The notes under the pieces were generated by a model. The model saw only the letters and a program-made list of their open reading frames with translations, searched no databases and was not told the DNA's origin. A stretch of 64,000 bases of DNA from Beroe forskalii (lineage: Eukaryota > Ctenophora > Nuda > Beroida > Beroidae), in contig WFMF01000296.1 of assembly GCA_011033025.1 (NCBI GenBank), forward strand, positions 158,103 to 222,102. Direction: 5' to 3'. Position 1 is the first letter of the stretch, and each line of letters starts with the position of its first letter. The translations under genes and the position numbers were made by a program. Below are positions 1-13,080 of the stretch, in pieces.

Positions 1-276
1 AGCTTTTTTGATTTTTTACAGATCACAACCCGTATAACAGATCCCGCACGCATTTTCACAAAAAACACACGCCTTCAAACAAGAATATATCAAGCTAATG
101 CACCGAGTAAAATATTATGAGAAAAACAACGAGAAAAAACAACGGAGATTACGGTACAGAATCGAGTCTTTGAGGATCAGATAGAAGCGAATCACACGAG
201 ATATTATCCTAATTCTCTGATTCTACCACTATTATTTAGCAGCGTACAAGCTAACCCACTGGCTACAAGTACCTTC

Positions 277-335
277 GACATTGACCAATCAGCGTGTGAG
301 TAGACTGTCAGTTCGCACGCTGATTGGTCAATGTC
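277..335. repeat. F2 CCAAT-hairpin element
   Basis: GACATTGACCAATCAGCGTG is mirrored by CACGCTGATTGGTCAATGTC (one mismatch): a ~59-bp near-perfect hairpin with CCAAT boxes facing in opposite directions. Confidence 0.65.
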
Positions 336-739
336 AAAATGACAAGGTTTTGTAATCCTATTTAGCTATTTGTATCTAAATTTGACAGGGTTGAGCTGAT
401 TGAGTATATCAATAATCTTTGATTCTAAAACCGACAACAGCTCAATTGCTCCATAACCAGGTCAGAAGTAGGCGGGGCTTGAATAGTTGAATAGTGGGGG
501 TAGAAGAGTAGAAGAAGCTGAATAGTCAGGGTAGCTAGGAGGAACAGGAGCTGCAGCAACTCTCATCCTTAGTAAGAGAGAGGAGGAATGGTGGAGAAAA
601 TGAGGGTTCCATACTCACTCCACCTTTCCCTCCTTCCTCCCACCTTAACTTACTTTTAGCAACTTATAGCCCTCTTCTGTCCCACCTTACCCTCGTCAAC
701 CCACCTCATTGTTCCTCAGAATAAACCTGGTAAACCTGT

Positions 740-1090
740 TCAGCCTTGGTGGTATGAACGACTTAATCCTTACCTACCACTGGCCACCTTACTAGCCTGG
801 GTGCAGTATGAACAAGCTAATCTTTACTCACTACACCACTCCTAGACTTCCTAGCCCAGTAACCTAGCTAGGTGCAGTAATCACGACACCACAACCCCAA
901 TATAACAACTGTGAGCTGGTGCTGGGGCAGCTGGTACTCATTACCCACTACACACCCACAGCCCACACCCACAAATACTTAGTACATAGGTACAATATAT
1001 ACTGAAATAGGTGGTACAATACTCATTACCCACTACACACCCACAGTCCACACCCATCAATACACAGGTACAATCTATGTTAAAATACCA
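740..1090 (+). repeat. Two adjacent tandem duplications (~55 bp and ~80 bp)
   Basis: 741-794 and 795-853 share CCTKGGTG.AGTATGAAC.A..TAATC and later blocks. 931-1011 and 1012-1090 share TACTCATTACCCACTACACA followed by CCCACAG.CCACACCCA. Only repeats are seen here. Confidence 0.65.
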
Positions 1091-1099
1091 CGGTCCGCA

Positions 1100-3960
1100 A
1101 ATACAAAGCTAGTAGAAACTGATGTGATGCTTGCACAGCTATATAGATATATATAGCCGGGCAATATATATTTTAATGGAATATATGACGTCACTATCAT
1201 AGGTCAAAGTGGGGCGTTGTCGACGACAAAATGCCTACTTTTTGCACAGATTATCTATACAAGCAATTTGTGTAACTACTGAAATGCTCCTACCGGGCTA
1301 GGCTGCCTACACAGTAATAACCCTGCCAAAAAGCAGGGTAACGCCCTATGTTATGCTGTGATAATGACGTCATCAGAACTGCCTATTGACATCCTAGGTG
1401 CGCCTATATTAATGTGTAAATACTAAATTCGCCTGCTATATAATCACCCCCATTTTCGAGAGCGAGGAAGATCTTGGGTTATCTTAATTTCGTGAATTGT
1501 TGTAAAATTATCCCGTAAACTAGGATAATTTCCGAGCTTACGATAATATGTATTGGTTCTTCACTGACTGTCACACACAGGGATGTGTTCTCCACACCAC
1601 CAGATAATAATTTGATGCCATTAATTCACCATTTCATCCCATGATAATGACATCACTATCATGACCAATCAAATCCTATTATTTGGGTATTGCTCAATCA
1701 TCAACACAAAAATTCATGTGTGGAGCTAATTATTCCGGAAGATGCAGCAGAAGAATCAACAGTCAATAAATATACAAAATATTATAACCCACGAGAATTT
1801 CCATTATTTGAGTGATATAATAATTAGGTGCAGTTATTGGGGAAATTCTATTGTTTTCCAATGAATCATGTAATTTTAATTTTATTGTGCTGTGCGGGTG
1901 GACTGCGCGCGTGAGAACATGCTAACTTTCATGAATGATATCAATAACTCTGCATGAAGAGCAATGCCACATCATGTGAAGGGAAGGGGGATAGGTAACT
2001 TGGTAGGTAGGTACTAGGTACCTAGGAGATGGCATGCAAATATGAGCGATAAAAGGTGATGCCATTACCATGTTTTAAAATGGAAACTTTCCACAGTCCA
2101 TGGAATCTACCATGTCTCACATGGGCATAATATTGACTATTGAGCTGCTATAGAGAGGGTTGCTATTACCATACTTCTCTCAAATGATGGTAATATGTCA
2201 GAAAAGCTGCTACAATACCCCTCCCATACCTGGTCTCCAATTAGTATCGTCAATGTCAGCTGCCGGGACCGATGCTAGGATAGTAAGACAGTAGTAGCGT
2301 TTTAAAGTAATGTTATACCTAGTTCAGAGATTATAAATTCTGATGGTTTCCCACCGAGGGTTTTTCAAAAAAAAAGAAAAGAAAAAAGGGTGCCCCCTAA
2401 TAAACCCATATGCCAAGATATAGTCTGAATATCAACAAAATGCATGAAGGCATACTTCAAAACTCTGCACATGTGTTTCTACGGCCTGTAACTTAAACAA
2501 ATAATGTTGCTCAAGCAGAGCATTATAATTTATCAGAAAGTGTTCTAAAAGAATGGAGAAAGAGAAAAAGGCTTCTAGTGTATTGAAAATGGGAAGGAGG
2601 GACAGGGGTTGTTAATAAAGTAATAAGGGGTTGACTGGTTGACCATTTGACTGTCACTGATGGAATATTGAAGCTCTAAGAGTTAACGGCGATCAGTGGC
2701 GAGAATAAGAATGATAAGATTAGGCCTCTTGGTGCCTCCAGAAAAAGCACCACGGACACTGGAAAGAAAGGAGTCGGAGTAAAACAGTCATTACAAATTC
2801 TGTTAAAATTGATAAATTCTGGATAGAATCAACGTGACGATGAGTTTATGAAGGGGCGAACAGACGACCATTTGGCAGAATAATTCAGAACAATGGAGCA
2901 ACATGTTGTCGAGACACTGTAGGTGCTTTTATGCGAAGATTACTAACAAAGTTCAGCTAAACTAGAGTCTCGCCTTTAAATTATACATAACCACAAGACA
3001 AAGCAATAATAATAAATTATATATACAAAGAATTATTCCACTGAATTAATATCAGACAATAATGATTTGAGGAATTTGTGAGAGAATACCTCAATAGACA
3101 CGCATAACTCGGCCGAATTCCGGGGATTTTAATCGCAGTACAAGACACCAACTGCTAATGAAGAACTTTTGAAAGCTGCAGCTGCTCTATGAGAATGGCA
3201 AGAACAAGTCGCCAATAATGACATTTTCAGTCTTACAGTGATATTTCAAAGCCCTGGATGAACTAATTCCATGCCTGCATCTCGTACGATCTTCGGCCCA
3301 TTCCTAAATTCTAAGGCCTCACGAGACTGCAACTAAAAAATCTAGAATTTATGCCGCAACTGCCCACAAAGAAAAGAAATCTCAGTCTCCTCAACATGTT
3401 TACACAAAGACCAAAAGATCGAAGTGAAAAACATATCGCAGTGAAAAAACATCGCGTTTTCTCGGAAAAGTTGAGAATATAATCGGCATTTCGGGCAAGA
3501 TATCATCAGAACATGGGAAAAATTATAGCAGTTTTAGGTTAGAGAAACCGAAGCTAGACGTTTGTGTAATGGGAGAGGCAGGGATAATAAAATATGTTGT
3601 TATTTTCACATCGGGAGTGTCTAGGGTGGGGGATATGTTTGAAGGGATATGTTTGAAGCTAGACAGAGCGGCTGTAAGATTTAGTAATTCTCTGGACAGA
3701 TAAGAATACTTTTGCAAGATTCCTAGCCTAAAAAGTAAAACTTATTGCAATTTCACTTTCGTGTCAAAGTATAAGTCTATCGATATTGTGTTGACTTTGA
3801 ACCAAAATAAAATCATTCAACAATAATAAAACAACGGCTACGCTCTGAATGGAGGAATGGCCTCCCAACAATAAGGAACTCACAGAATCAGCGCTCTTAA
3901 ACTCCAAATAGCCTTGTGCTGCTGTTTATATAGGGGCTAAACAAGCTCACACAGATAAAG
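1100..3960. other. Intergenic, no gene seen
   Basis: AT-rich sequence with weak F1 remnants at 1184-1247 (ATGACGTCACTATCATAGGT) and 1356-1390 (TGATAATGACGTCATC), an A-rich tract at 2366-2388, and no credible exon. Confidence 0.6.
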
Positions 3961-3962
3961 AA

Positions 3963-4234
3963 TGGATTATAGGTTTGGGGGAGGCGGGACTTTACAAAGC
4001 AGATCATTGAATAACCCCCTGTTTCATATTCATGAGAGTCCTCAGCTCATAGGGGATGATGGTGTGGCTGGCACCAGATTTATTAATATTGATAGGGGAG
4101 AGAGATGGGAGGAGTCTGTGATAGAAGAGGCTGCAGATCGGGGGAGGGACAGGAAAGCTGGAGAAGGAGGGAGTGGAATGTCATCATATCAATGCTTTAA
4201 ACCATCACAGTTACCTCACGGCTCCTCGTTCTAA
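3963..4234 (+). CDS. Doubtful 90-codon open frame
   Basis: Starts MDYRFGGGGTLQSRS and contains an acidic/Arg stretch (RGERWEESVIEEAADRGRDR). TTTATATAGG, a TATA-like string, lies about 35 bp upstream, but that would leave almost no 5' UTR. No recognisable domain. Reported only because its composition is less biased than neighbouring frames. Confidence 0.15.
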
Positions 4235-5609
4235 AACACACCGTCTTATACTGAACTGTGATATTATTATACCAACTCTATTTTAACCCCCATCGCTCCT
4301 GAGACCTACGGGGGGACAGGGTCTGGGAGGAGGGTTTGTACACCATGCTGTCTTGGTTAAATTCATGGGACTAATCCTAATCAGTAATTACTAAACAAGC
4401 CCCCGTATATATTCCCAGCTTTAATAATAGCTGCGGAGGGCTAGTGGACCTTTGAGAGTGATGGAAATATCATGGTTTAGATTAGTGAATTGATGACGAA
4501 AAACAAATAATTGTTCGCCTAGTTCTAGTGTTGTATAACTAAAGAATAGCGTCTCGATCGATTGAGACTGCAAGAATAATAATGATAAAGACAAACCATG
4601 AATATATTATAGATTCCTAATTGTTAGCCGTATGACGCTCGAAAGCTGCAAATATTGATATAAACTATTCATAAGGTAGCATTATAATAATAAACGCCCT
4701 ATCATATGCCGGGCGTGACGTAACAGATTTAATGGTTTCCTAATAATTCGCAGCGTGATTGCCCGATATATAACAATATAATCCCATTGTGTCTTGAATA
4801 ACAGTAATTGCTGCCTCATGATTAACAACACTACATTTCACATAAAATATTGGTGTACGTGGCTTATTATTTATTAATAATTAATAATAATGTCTCAGTT
4901 ATTGGAGAAGAATATTAATAGTTATAATAACTATTTCTTCTGGGTATGTGATGGGCAAATGTGCAATAATTCAGTAATTTCGGTGGAAATTTTGTGTTTA
5001 ATAATATTCGTAACAAGTTTTCGTTACAAGATTCGTATCGAAGCTTTCTGGTCTAAAATTTCAATCAACAAACTTTCGTTCTTCATATTAAAATTTCAAG
5101 AAATAGGCAAGGAAACTTCATGTTCTCATATTGAACCGCCTATTTCTCGTGCGTGGCGTTTAACCACAGGAAACGACCAGCTAACCGAACCAAAACCAAA
5201 ATACCGGTTAACCGGCGTTTTAGTGAACCGAAACCGTAACCGCATTTATTGAGAAATGTTAACCGATCGTTGGTAAATTTAACCAACGTGGCATGAAAAA
5301 CGACAACTGTCGGAAGTTTCACAAACAAGTCAATCACTAACCAGTTTCTACATCGTAAGTAGGTACAAAAAGGGAAGACACAAGTAATTTCAGGGAAGCA
5401 AACTAGCATTTAAAACATACCATCTAGATATATACAAGCAAATGGCATGACAAGAGCAACTGTTACTGCTTGGAGGGGAGTATATACTATATACACAAGA
5501 TACTTAGATATATCGTATCTATTATACCTTTATGCATGATATGCTGCAGAAATAGCATAGTTTTGACGACATTTTAATGTTTTAGAATGACGAATTTATG
5601 ATGCGAATC

Positions 5610-5716
5610 CGACTATATGCCCTCGCGAGAAATAGGCGGTTAAGATGTTGCCATTATCATAGCGCGATGTAGTAAGTTGATGACGTATTAACCGCCTATT
5701 TTTCGCGCACGACTAT
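5610..5716 (+). mobile_element. F1 element, near-complete copy
   Basis: CGCGAGAAATAGGCGGTTAA (5624) is mirrored by TTAACCGCCTATTTTTCGCG (5690-5709). The interior reads CCATTATCATAGCGC and GTTGATGACG, as in the family. CGACTAT occurs on both sides (5610-5616, 5710-5716) and may be the target duplication. Confidence 0.65.
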
Positions 5717-7892
5717 TATTTTTGTGCAAAGCGTCTTCTAGGGAGTAGGGTACAGTGTGCGACTGTTGGGCTCCCAGGGTTACATATGGGGAGTTTGCTT
5801 TCAGTAGAGATATGTTAAGTCTAATTCATTAGCTTATATTAACTTTACTACTCAAAGTACGCAAGCAGAGCAGAGATTAGCCACTGTAATCAATCTCTTA
5901 ACCTGCTACAAAACCATTAAATCTCTACCCATTAAGAGAAAATTCAGCGGACTTACAACGATTTAATACATGTTTCAAAGCCCGGATTACCGTTTAAATT
6001 CAAATAAACCGTGTATGTCCTTTGAGGGAGAGATATATTTAACAAAACTTAAAATTACAGAAACTAACTGGTTTCCTACTGGGCGACTAGTCGAGCTACC
6101 ACCGCCTATACGACATAGTTCTGAACTGCTTCCGACTTTCCGACGAGTTCTGAGCTTCTTTCGACGGATATATTGGTTGAATTGGAGGATGGTGAGCCGC
6201 GCATTTGAAATAAGAAGTTGAAAAGTGACAGCACTATCATGGTTGTTTGAAGTATCTCAATGATGTCGGATTATCTACTGATTGGCAGCATGGATATAAT
6301 GTGGAAGAAGAGAGGAAGGACCAATGATATGTAGTGTACCAGATCAAGAAATGTTACAGAATGAGACACTGAAGTTTCGAATAGGCGGTTGAGATATGAC
6401 ATCATTATCACGGGTCAAAGTATTGAATTGTGAGGGGTTTGGGGAGGCAATCCTACGGGATACTCGTAGTTTTTAAACGAAGCTAAGACTTCAGTCTGGC
6501 TACCAGGTCCTTCAGTCTAGGTGCAGCTGCAGCATAGTGCAATGTAAACGGCTCAAATCGCAGAAACACAAGGAAATATATAACATACGAGATGTCAGTT
6601 GTTAGGGTTAGAGAGATTTCTCTCACAGGTTGTAACAAACAGTTGGGATTTTGTTACAAACAACCCGGAGCAATATAAATGTTAGCTCTCTCGAAGGTTG
6701 GGATGTAATGTCCATGTCTGACGCGATAGTTTAACATTGAAATGTGCAAAATAAACAAAGAAACAATCACACGCGAAGCTTCAGGGAAACTAAGCAAGGA
6801 GTGAAGGAGATAGATAGGTATAATAAGTTGCAAAAAAGATAAAAATAATAAGATAGAAATGATAAGATAGAAAATGGTATTAATTTTTGTCTTTCTGATT
6901 TTTCTGTTGAAGATTAAATCCTACTACACTCGAAAGATTATGATTTTATGGATGCCACGAGATATTTTACTCATTGCTATACTGTAGTCTGCGGAAATGA
7001 TGAACCAAAATAACAATTTTATTCACACAATTTAAAGGTAATCGATCAGCCGATCAATAAATGCGATCATTGATCAGTTTCAATCGAATTTGTAGGAATT
7101 TGATACTGGCGAATTATCACATGTAGTTGATTTGAGTCAATATCCTGAGCCCAAAACGTAATTTAGTAATTTCTTAAGAAACTATTAAAGTAAGACAGTT
7201 GGAATCATACTAAGTTATATACAGGAAAACAGGAGCTCAGGAAAAACTAAAGAACTAAATCAAACCCCGTCATATCACCAGGATGTTATTTATCGGGATA
7301 TTATTTAAGTATTTAGAAAATAACATCTATTCCATGGAAAAATCGTCAACCCGTCAATTTACGCTGATTTACTGGGCTTGATCAGTGACCTTTGTGCTGT
7401 CTTTAATAGGCGTCAATGATGATTCACATTAATTTTACATATAACTCATTAATTATTTATGAGCATATTTTAGCGGTATACGTACTCAATCTATAAGAAT
7501 CTATTATCTCATTAACCAATCATATTTAGCTGTCGTGGCATATATACTCATCTTTAATGATAATATTAATCGTGATATAATTGGTGTTTATAATTGGTGT
7601 TGATAAGACAAAGGATTTAGATCCTCGTCGTATTTGAAGACTAAGCGGCAGAAAAACACGCCATTATCTCCATGAAACATGGCAAACTGATGAGGTTACA
7701 CTAATCATTTATCATTTCCGTACTAAATGAGGTTTATATAGCTCTAGCTTTACTCCTCCTTAAACTGACGAAATCAGGTTGGATTAACATCCTTTACAAT
7801 TTTCACGGAAATGGCTGATCAGAGTACTGTGGTTCGTAGATAAAAATAGTCGAGACGGTTTGAAATGATTGAGATGTGATCTATATTTCCGT

Positions 7893-8040
7893 GGTGTGCG
7901 TCGTTATACGCCGCGCATAGGTGCTTACTAAATTTTGCGGCGCGCAAATGCATTTTCTATACAAAATATTGAAGATCACATTTGCGCGCTGCTACGCGCC
8001 GAAAAAAGTATCCATGGGCGTCGTATAACGCTGCAACACT
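7893..8040 (+). mobile_element. 148-bp fold-back element
   Basis: The arms of about 65 bp are imperfect inverted copies: GTGTGCGTCGTTATACGCCG on the left against CGTATAACGCTGCAACACT on the right, with TTTTGCGGCGCGCAAATG facing CATTTGCGCGC. The middle is AT-rich. No coding content. Confidence 0.6.
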
Positions 8041-8420
8041 GCGTATGAAAACGTCAAGACGTCTTCATTCTGCCTGATATTTGATTTCTACAACCGATCC
8101 AATCAACCAAAACACTAAATAAACTCAAATTAAACCTCTACCGTACCTACACAAAATTATTAGGTCAAGAATCAGAAAATCATACTTCTACAGACACAAA
8201 AATAAAAAACAAGACACGCTACAAAAGAAAAGCATGTCTAAAGACCTGGGAATATATACAGTACATGGCGGCGATAGAATGTAGATAATATCACTTGACA
8301 AAAAGTAAAGGGTATAATGAGAGAGGTTACCATGACAACGGTCAGGCACCATCAACCAAGCTATGATAAGAGCAGTCTTTGCTTTGCATACACCATATTA
8401 TATCCTAAACCTCCGCAGGT

Positions 8421-8507
8421 GAAAAATGGGCGGTTCAAGGTCATAAACTTACTTTATTGGGCGGTGATAGTGATCTAACATATTCTCAACTTAACCGCCT
8501 TTTTCTC
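8421..8507 (+). mobile_element. F1 element, diverged copy with both ends
   Basis: GAAAAATGGGCGGTTCAAGG at the left and CTTAACCGCCTTTTTCTC at the right. The TGACGTCA core has decayed to GTGATAGTGATC. Confidence 0.5.
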
Positions 8508-10209
8508 CTGTTGGCGAACTGTTTCTGGCTCACAAAATGAAGGTTACTGGAGGTGTTGGTGTTTAAATCATGGTTGAGGACGCGGGTACACTGGCAAAGT
8601 CGATAACGGCTTGTTTTTCATTTGCATAAATTTGTTACCCAGAGACAGATTCTTAGCAAGTTTCTGACGGAGCAGTTTTTGTGAAGATACAAAACCTTCT
8701 GCTATGATAGGTAGTTTCTATTTGAATAGACTGATTTAAATTCATTTTGTTTCGTCAAAAACAGCGGCCGAAGGGTAGCGCCTAAGCGCAATATAGTATC
8801 TCGATGACAGAGTAGCAACCCAAAAACGTTAAAACAAATATAAAACACTTGCAGAAAGGAAACTCAAAAAGCAACACTGCGCAATATATCAACTGCAGAC
8901 TTGATATAATGCAGAGAAAAAGGGTAAAAGGGAAAGTTGTGAAAATTTGGCCGCGTGTTATATATAGACACCCCGCGTAACGTACGCGTCAGATGTTCTA
9001 TCTGTGGCACATTACTTCATTCCTTCAAATTACTTCATTCCTTCAATATCCCTAGTCCGGGGTCGATTCGGAAAAATTATATCGGAGATGAAATGTCATC
9101 AATTGACAATGTTGAGTCTTGATAATGACGTCATTCGGAAAGACTTTTATGTTTGTGCGAGGGCTGTTATAGTGACACGTACAGACTCTAAGGTTTCACA
9201 TCTTGAGGGGAGGTATATTTTTGAGAAAGAAATTATTATTTATTTTTATCCAACGAAATCATATATTAAATTTTACAAACTCAGGGAAATTTCGGGAGGC
9301 TGAAGTCACGAATATTAATAAATGTATATATACGAAAAAAAGTGCCGTTCTCATTTAACTAATTGGAAAGAATTATAATTTTTGGAAAGAAATGTAGTTT
9401 CAAACGGACATTTTCGAGATACAAAGTAATTTTGACCAATTGCAGTCCACCTCTTATCACTACAATAAAAAGGAAGAGTTAGTTTGGTGTTGTGAACAAA
9501 TATATGCCGTAAATGGGTAGCTGAAACCTCGGGATTATTTTGCAGGGAGGAAGGAGAGTGCATGCAAGTTTTGGTTTTGAAGTCAAATAAAGCATTTAAT
9601 TTTGTCCTAAAACATCTGCAAAGGCCAAAAAATCGGGTTTGGAAGCTACCGTGACCATGAAGCGCGCATGCGAGCGAAGCATTTCATAAAACGAGCTTTA
9701 GCGTAATGATAATGCATTAATGCCAATTTTCATATGAAGATGACCTTATTTTGACCAAGTACAGCCTATATTGCACTCTTTGCAACCTATTATATGGGTA
9801 CGTGGGGATTTGCATATACTTACTGATTAGACTTGAAAGAACTGCGATAATACCAGCTGCAATATACCACCTGCTTACCATACGCAAGCATACCTTACTA
9901 AACCAGCATACCATGCCAAACCAGCTGCCAGTGTCCTAGGATCCCCTGAATGTGTGATGTTCAATCAAATTATTAGGGGGTGCGCAAGCACAGTGTAATG
10001 GTAATTTCAACCACATCTCGTTTATTTATAGAACAAGTTTCCAGTCAACAGTAGGTAACAAAGATCTGTGTCATTACCAGGGGTCAACATGGGAAATTGA
10101 TAACGATGATATAGCCGCGCGCATGTATTGTAAGTTGGCACGTTATGTTGGCCGGTGCTGCATTGTAGAGAGTATTATATTAATCTGTAATCCAGTGCAC
10201 GGGAAAGGC

Positions 10210-10344
10210 TAATGGCAAACCTACTAAACGCCACGCACGAGAAATAGGCGGTTCAACGTCATCAACTCACTATATCATGATATGATAATAACGTCATCCT
10301 ACTCGCCCATTTCTCGCGCGAGGGGTTTAATGGCAAACCTACTA
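10210..10344 (+). mobile_element. F1 element flanked by a perfect 17-bp direct repeat
   Basis: A complete F1 copy (ACGAGAAATAGGCGGTTCAA ... CGCCCATTTCTCGCGCG) occupies 10227-10327. The string TAATGGCAAACCTACTA occurs exactly on both sides (10210-10226 and 10328-10344). This is the clearest target-duplication candidate of the family. Its length fits retroposition (SINE-like) better than cut-and-paste transposition. Confidence 0.7.
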
Positions 10345-10472
10345 GGAGAGCAATGTAACATATATTGTGGGCAATCCTGCTGGCACACAAGCGACAAAAC
10401 ACATTACAAAGCAACTTACAATAGCCTTTTCATGGCAACTGGTATATATTGGCAAGCTCAATTGGTGGGAAG

Positions 10473-10536
10473 GATGATGTCATTATCATAGCTCAAAATG
10501 GTGAGGTGATGACGTCATTATCATAGCTCAAAGTGG
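10473..10536 (+). repeat. F1 half-element duplicated in tandem
   Basis: GATGTCATTATCATAGCTCA is followed 33 bp later by GACGTCATTATCATAGCTCA, so the CRE-containing half is present twice. Confidence 0.55.
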
Positions 10537-11048
10537 AGTGCTATGGGCGCGTTTTGCCCGAAATTACAATAACTAACTGCAATACTAAAGCTCAGAGCGT
10601 TTATGTGCTGAATCAGGTACAGAATCTTCGAGTAGGTATATAATAATAACTCTTCATATGATTCCTATTGAAGCATCCTTACACATCGAAGCATCCTTAC
10701 AGATTACATATCGCAACGTCAGCATTATGTAAGTTATCATCATGGCGTAATGCCATGGTCATAACTACAGCTCCCAGGAGAAACCTTTTTGGTTTGAAAC
10801 TATATTTACATATTATGAGAGAGAGCAATGTCATATACTACCCGATATTTGTATTATTCAAAGAATTCGACTTGTTGACAGGGGATACTATACAGATATA
10901 TATTAGCAGGCCTACTACATGGTATAGGGTCGGTTCTGCGACATCAGTAAACCGTTTTAAATTCTGGTCATGATGTCATTCTATCCATTGCATTTTTGTG
11001 TTGGATTTATTTTACCGATATAGATAGCTATATAGTACATATAAATGT

Positions 11049-11180
11049 GGGCAAGCTCCGCGCGCGCGGACAATACAGTAATACACAGAATGTATGTATC
11101 CGCGCGCGCAGACATACACAGAATGTATGTTTCCGCGCGCGCAGACAATACACAGAACGGATGTATCCGCGCGCGACCTC
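11049..11180 (+). repeat. 34-bp minisatellite with CGCGCGCG cores
   Basis: Three units (42, 33 and 34 bp) of CCGCGCGCGCAGACAATACA plus CAGAACGGATGTAT, and the start of a fourth. The alternating CG tracts can adopt Z-DNA. Open frames on both strands here come from the repeat. Confidence 0.85.
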
Positions 11181-12410
11181 TCTGCGACAAAAGGAAGATT
11201 CGCGCAGTCAATTAGCTGTCAAAAATATACCTGCTTATATTTGACCCTGGTCATGGAATTTAAAGATTTAAAATACGATGATGTATTTGATATTGTAAGT
11301 AAGAATTGTTTAAAGACATGTGACTAAAATTTCGGTTTTCTCCAAAAGCAAGAAAAATGCATATATTCTACGAGGGCAACCGGTCAAAAAGCGATACAAA
11401 GTAATAATAACCAACTTCTTTATGCTATTGAATGAAGTGAAGTTGCGGCAGTTTTGACTGGGTTTTAAAGTAACGAAGGATTAAAAACCACTACGGAAAA
11501 GCACAAACAAATCCATTTTTACTCAATAGTAATGAGGGCACTCTGAGCTATAAAAAGCATGGAGGTATATCTATATCCTATACTGACGTCATCGATATTT
11601 ACTCAGGTACTTTCTTCTGACGAAACTTGTAAAAGTCAGGATTCTATATTGATATAATATATTCACTAATGTACTTTTTCTAAAGAAAACCTACAAAAGT
11701 TAGGACTCATAAAAGTCATAAAAGTCAGGATTCTATTTAGAGATTAATGATCACATAAAATCAGGGAGTCAATATATCCGACTTTTAGAAATGATCAGCT
11801 CGGAACTCCCTTGACAAAAAAGGGAAAAATATATACCATGATTTGCGACAAGCACAAAAAATAAGCGATTCAGTGTCACCAGAACTGCCTGGTTAAAACT
11901 ATAGTAATGATGCCGCCTCGAAATGACTACTTAATGTGGGTAGCAAGCGATTTCAGGCTGAATGTATATTTCTATGTCGTTTAAAATGGTCCAGTAACGA
12001 TATAGGAAAGTCCTTGAGCAGAAAGGTATTTTTGTTTGAAGGAAAATGATATGCGAGCAAAAACTTGATTTTACTTATGTTATTCAATCTTATGGCCGCG
12101 CTGCGGCGATTAAGAAAAATAAATAGAAGATAAAAGCTGATACTAGGAGTCTTAGCAAGGCTTGCAGATATTCTCGGCTTTTCGAAGGTGAAAATATACA
12201 GGAAGCATGTAACTGAAAAAGTTACAAATATGAATTTAAAAACTGATAAAACGTAGCAACATATTCTATATTACCATGCGACAACAGGATACAGTTCGTG
12301 TGTGAAAAGCATCAACCGAGACTCAAATCGCTCAAGGAGCGCATGTGTAAAAAGTTCACAAGTTTTACGATATGTGGGAAACTTAACCCAGCACGCACTC
12401 TGTGAGGATA

Positions 12411-12480
12411 TAAACGGCAGTGAAACGTCATCAATTCTACACTATAAACCATGATAATGACGTCACGCTCGCCAAAATCT
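12411..12480 (+). mobile_element. F1 element, partial
   Basis: AACGGCAGTGAAACGTCATC, then CCATGATAATGACGTCACGC. The right end has degenerated. Confidence 0.5.
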
Positions 12481-12604
12481 CCTCTAGTCGTCCAAACGTA
12501 GTATATAGTTCAATATATTGAATCCTGTCAACAACAAGTCAATAATATAGGAGTATCTGATATAAGCGTCGTTATGTTGTCACAGTTCGCCGAGCGTAAC
12601 GAGT

Positions 12605-12754
12605 GGTTTGTATCGTGATTATATGCTACTAAACGTTGGACAGATCTGCAGGAGAAAGAGCCGCGCAACGCCCTCCCACGGGTCGACGCCCTCCCACGGG
12701 TCGGGCGTTGCGTGAAAACCACTACACCAAGTGGTTGAGGTTTGTATCGTGGTT
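12605..12754. repeat. Hairpin and 18-bp duplication between GGTTTGTATCGTG direct repeats
   Basis: CGCAACGCCC (12664-12673) and GGGCGTTGCG (12703-12712) form a perfect hairpin stem. Between them a 17-bp GC-rich unit, CGCCCTCCCACGGGTCG, occurs twice. The flanks GGTTTGTATCGTGATT (12605) and GGTTTGTATCGTGGTT (12739) are near-identical direct repeats. A long open frame on the minus strand across this area (13040-12528) is a by-product of these repeats. Confidence 0.5.
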
Positions 12755-12787
12755 CATTACTGATCGGGGATGAAATCTTCATGGCCC

Positions 12788-12836
12788 GATCAGCACCCGA
12801 GTTTACGGTCACCTCACACGCTGATTGGTCTGTTAC
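12788..12836. repeat. F2 CCAAT-hairpin element, left end decayed
   Basis: CAGCACCCGAGTTTACGGTC, then CACACGCTGATTGGTCTGTT. The left CCAAT half is lost. Confidence 0.5.
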
Positions 12837-13017
12837 TAAAATTGAAATATATGCGTGTGGTGGATTTGCGAGAGATCTGCAGCCCGTCCCCTTCAGTCCG
12901 AGAAACTGCCCCGAGGGGCAGACCCGCTGTATCCTGATAAGGTGAGTAACTGAGTATATTTCCAGGCTCCGGCCGTAAATGTCAGTGGCGCGTTGGAGCC
13001 CTGACCAATAGGATCTT

Positions 13018-13080
13018 GAAATCGTTATGACATTGACCAATCATCGGGCTAGTTTGCACGTCTGATTGGCCAATGTCGAA
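13018..13080. repeat. F2 CCAAT-hairpin element
   Basis: GAAATCGTTATGACATTGAC, then CAATCATCGGGCTAG and CTGATTGGCCAATGTCGAA. Confidence 0.6.

Noticed and set aside
7690-7730. CTGATGAG string, as in hammerhead ribozymes
   Set aside because: No matching GAAA core or closing stems at the required distances.
12528-13040. 170-codon minus-strand open frame
   Set aside because: It crosses a GC-rich tandem duplication and two F2 hairpins. Parts of the translation (DQSACEVTVNSGADR) recur in frames over other F2 copies, so it is repeat-derived rather than a gene.
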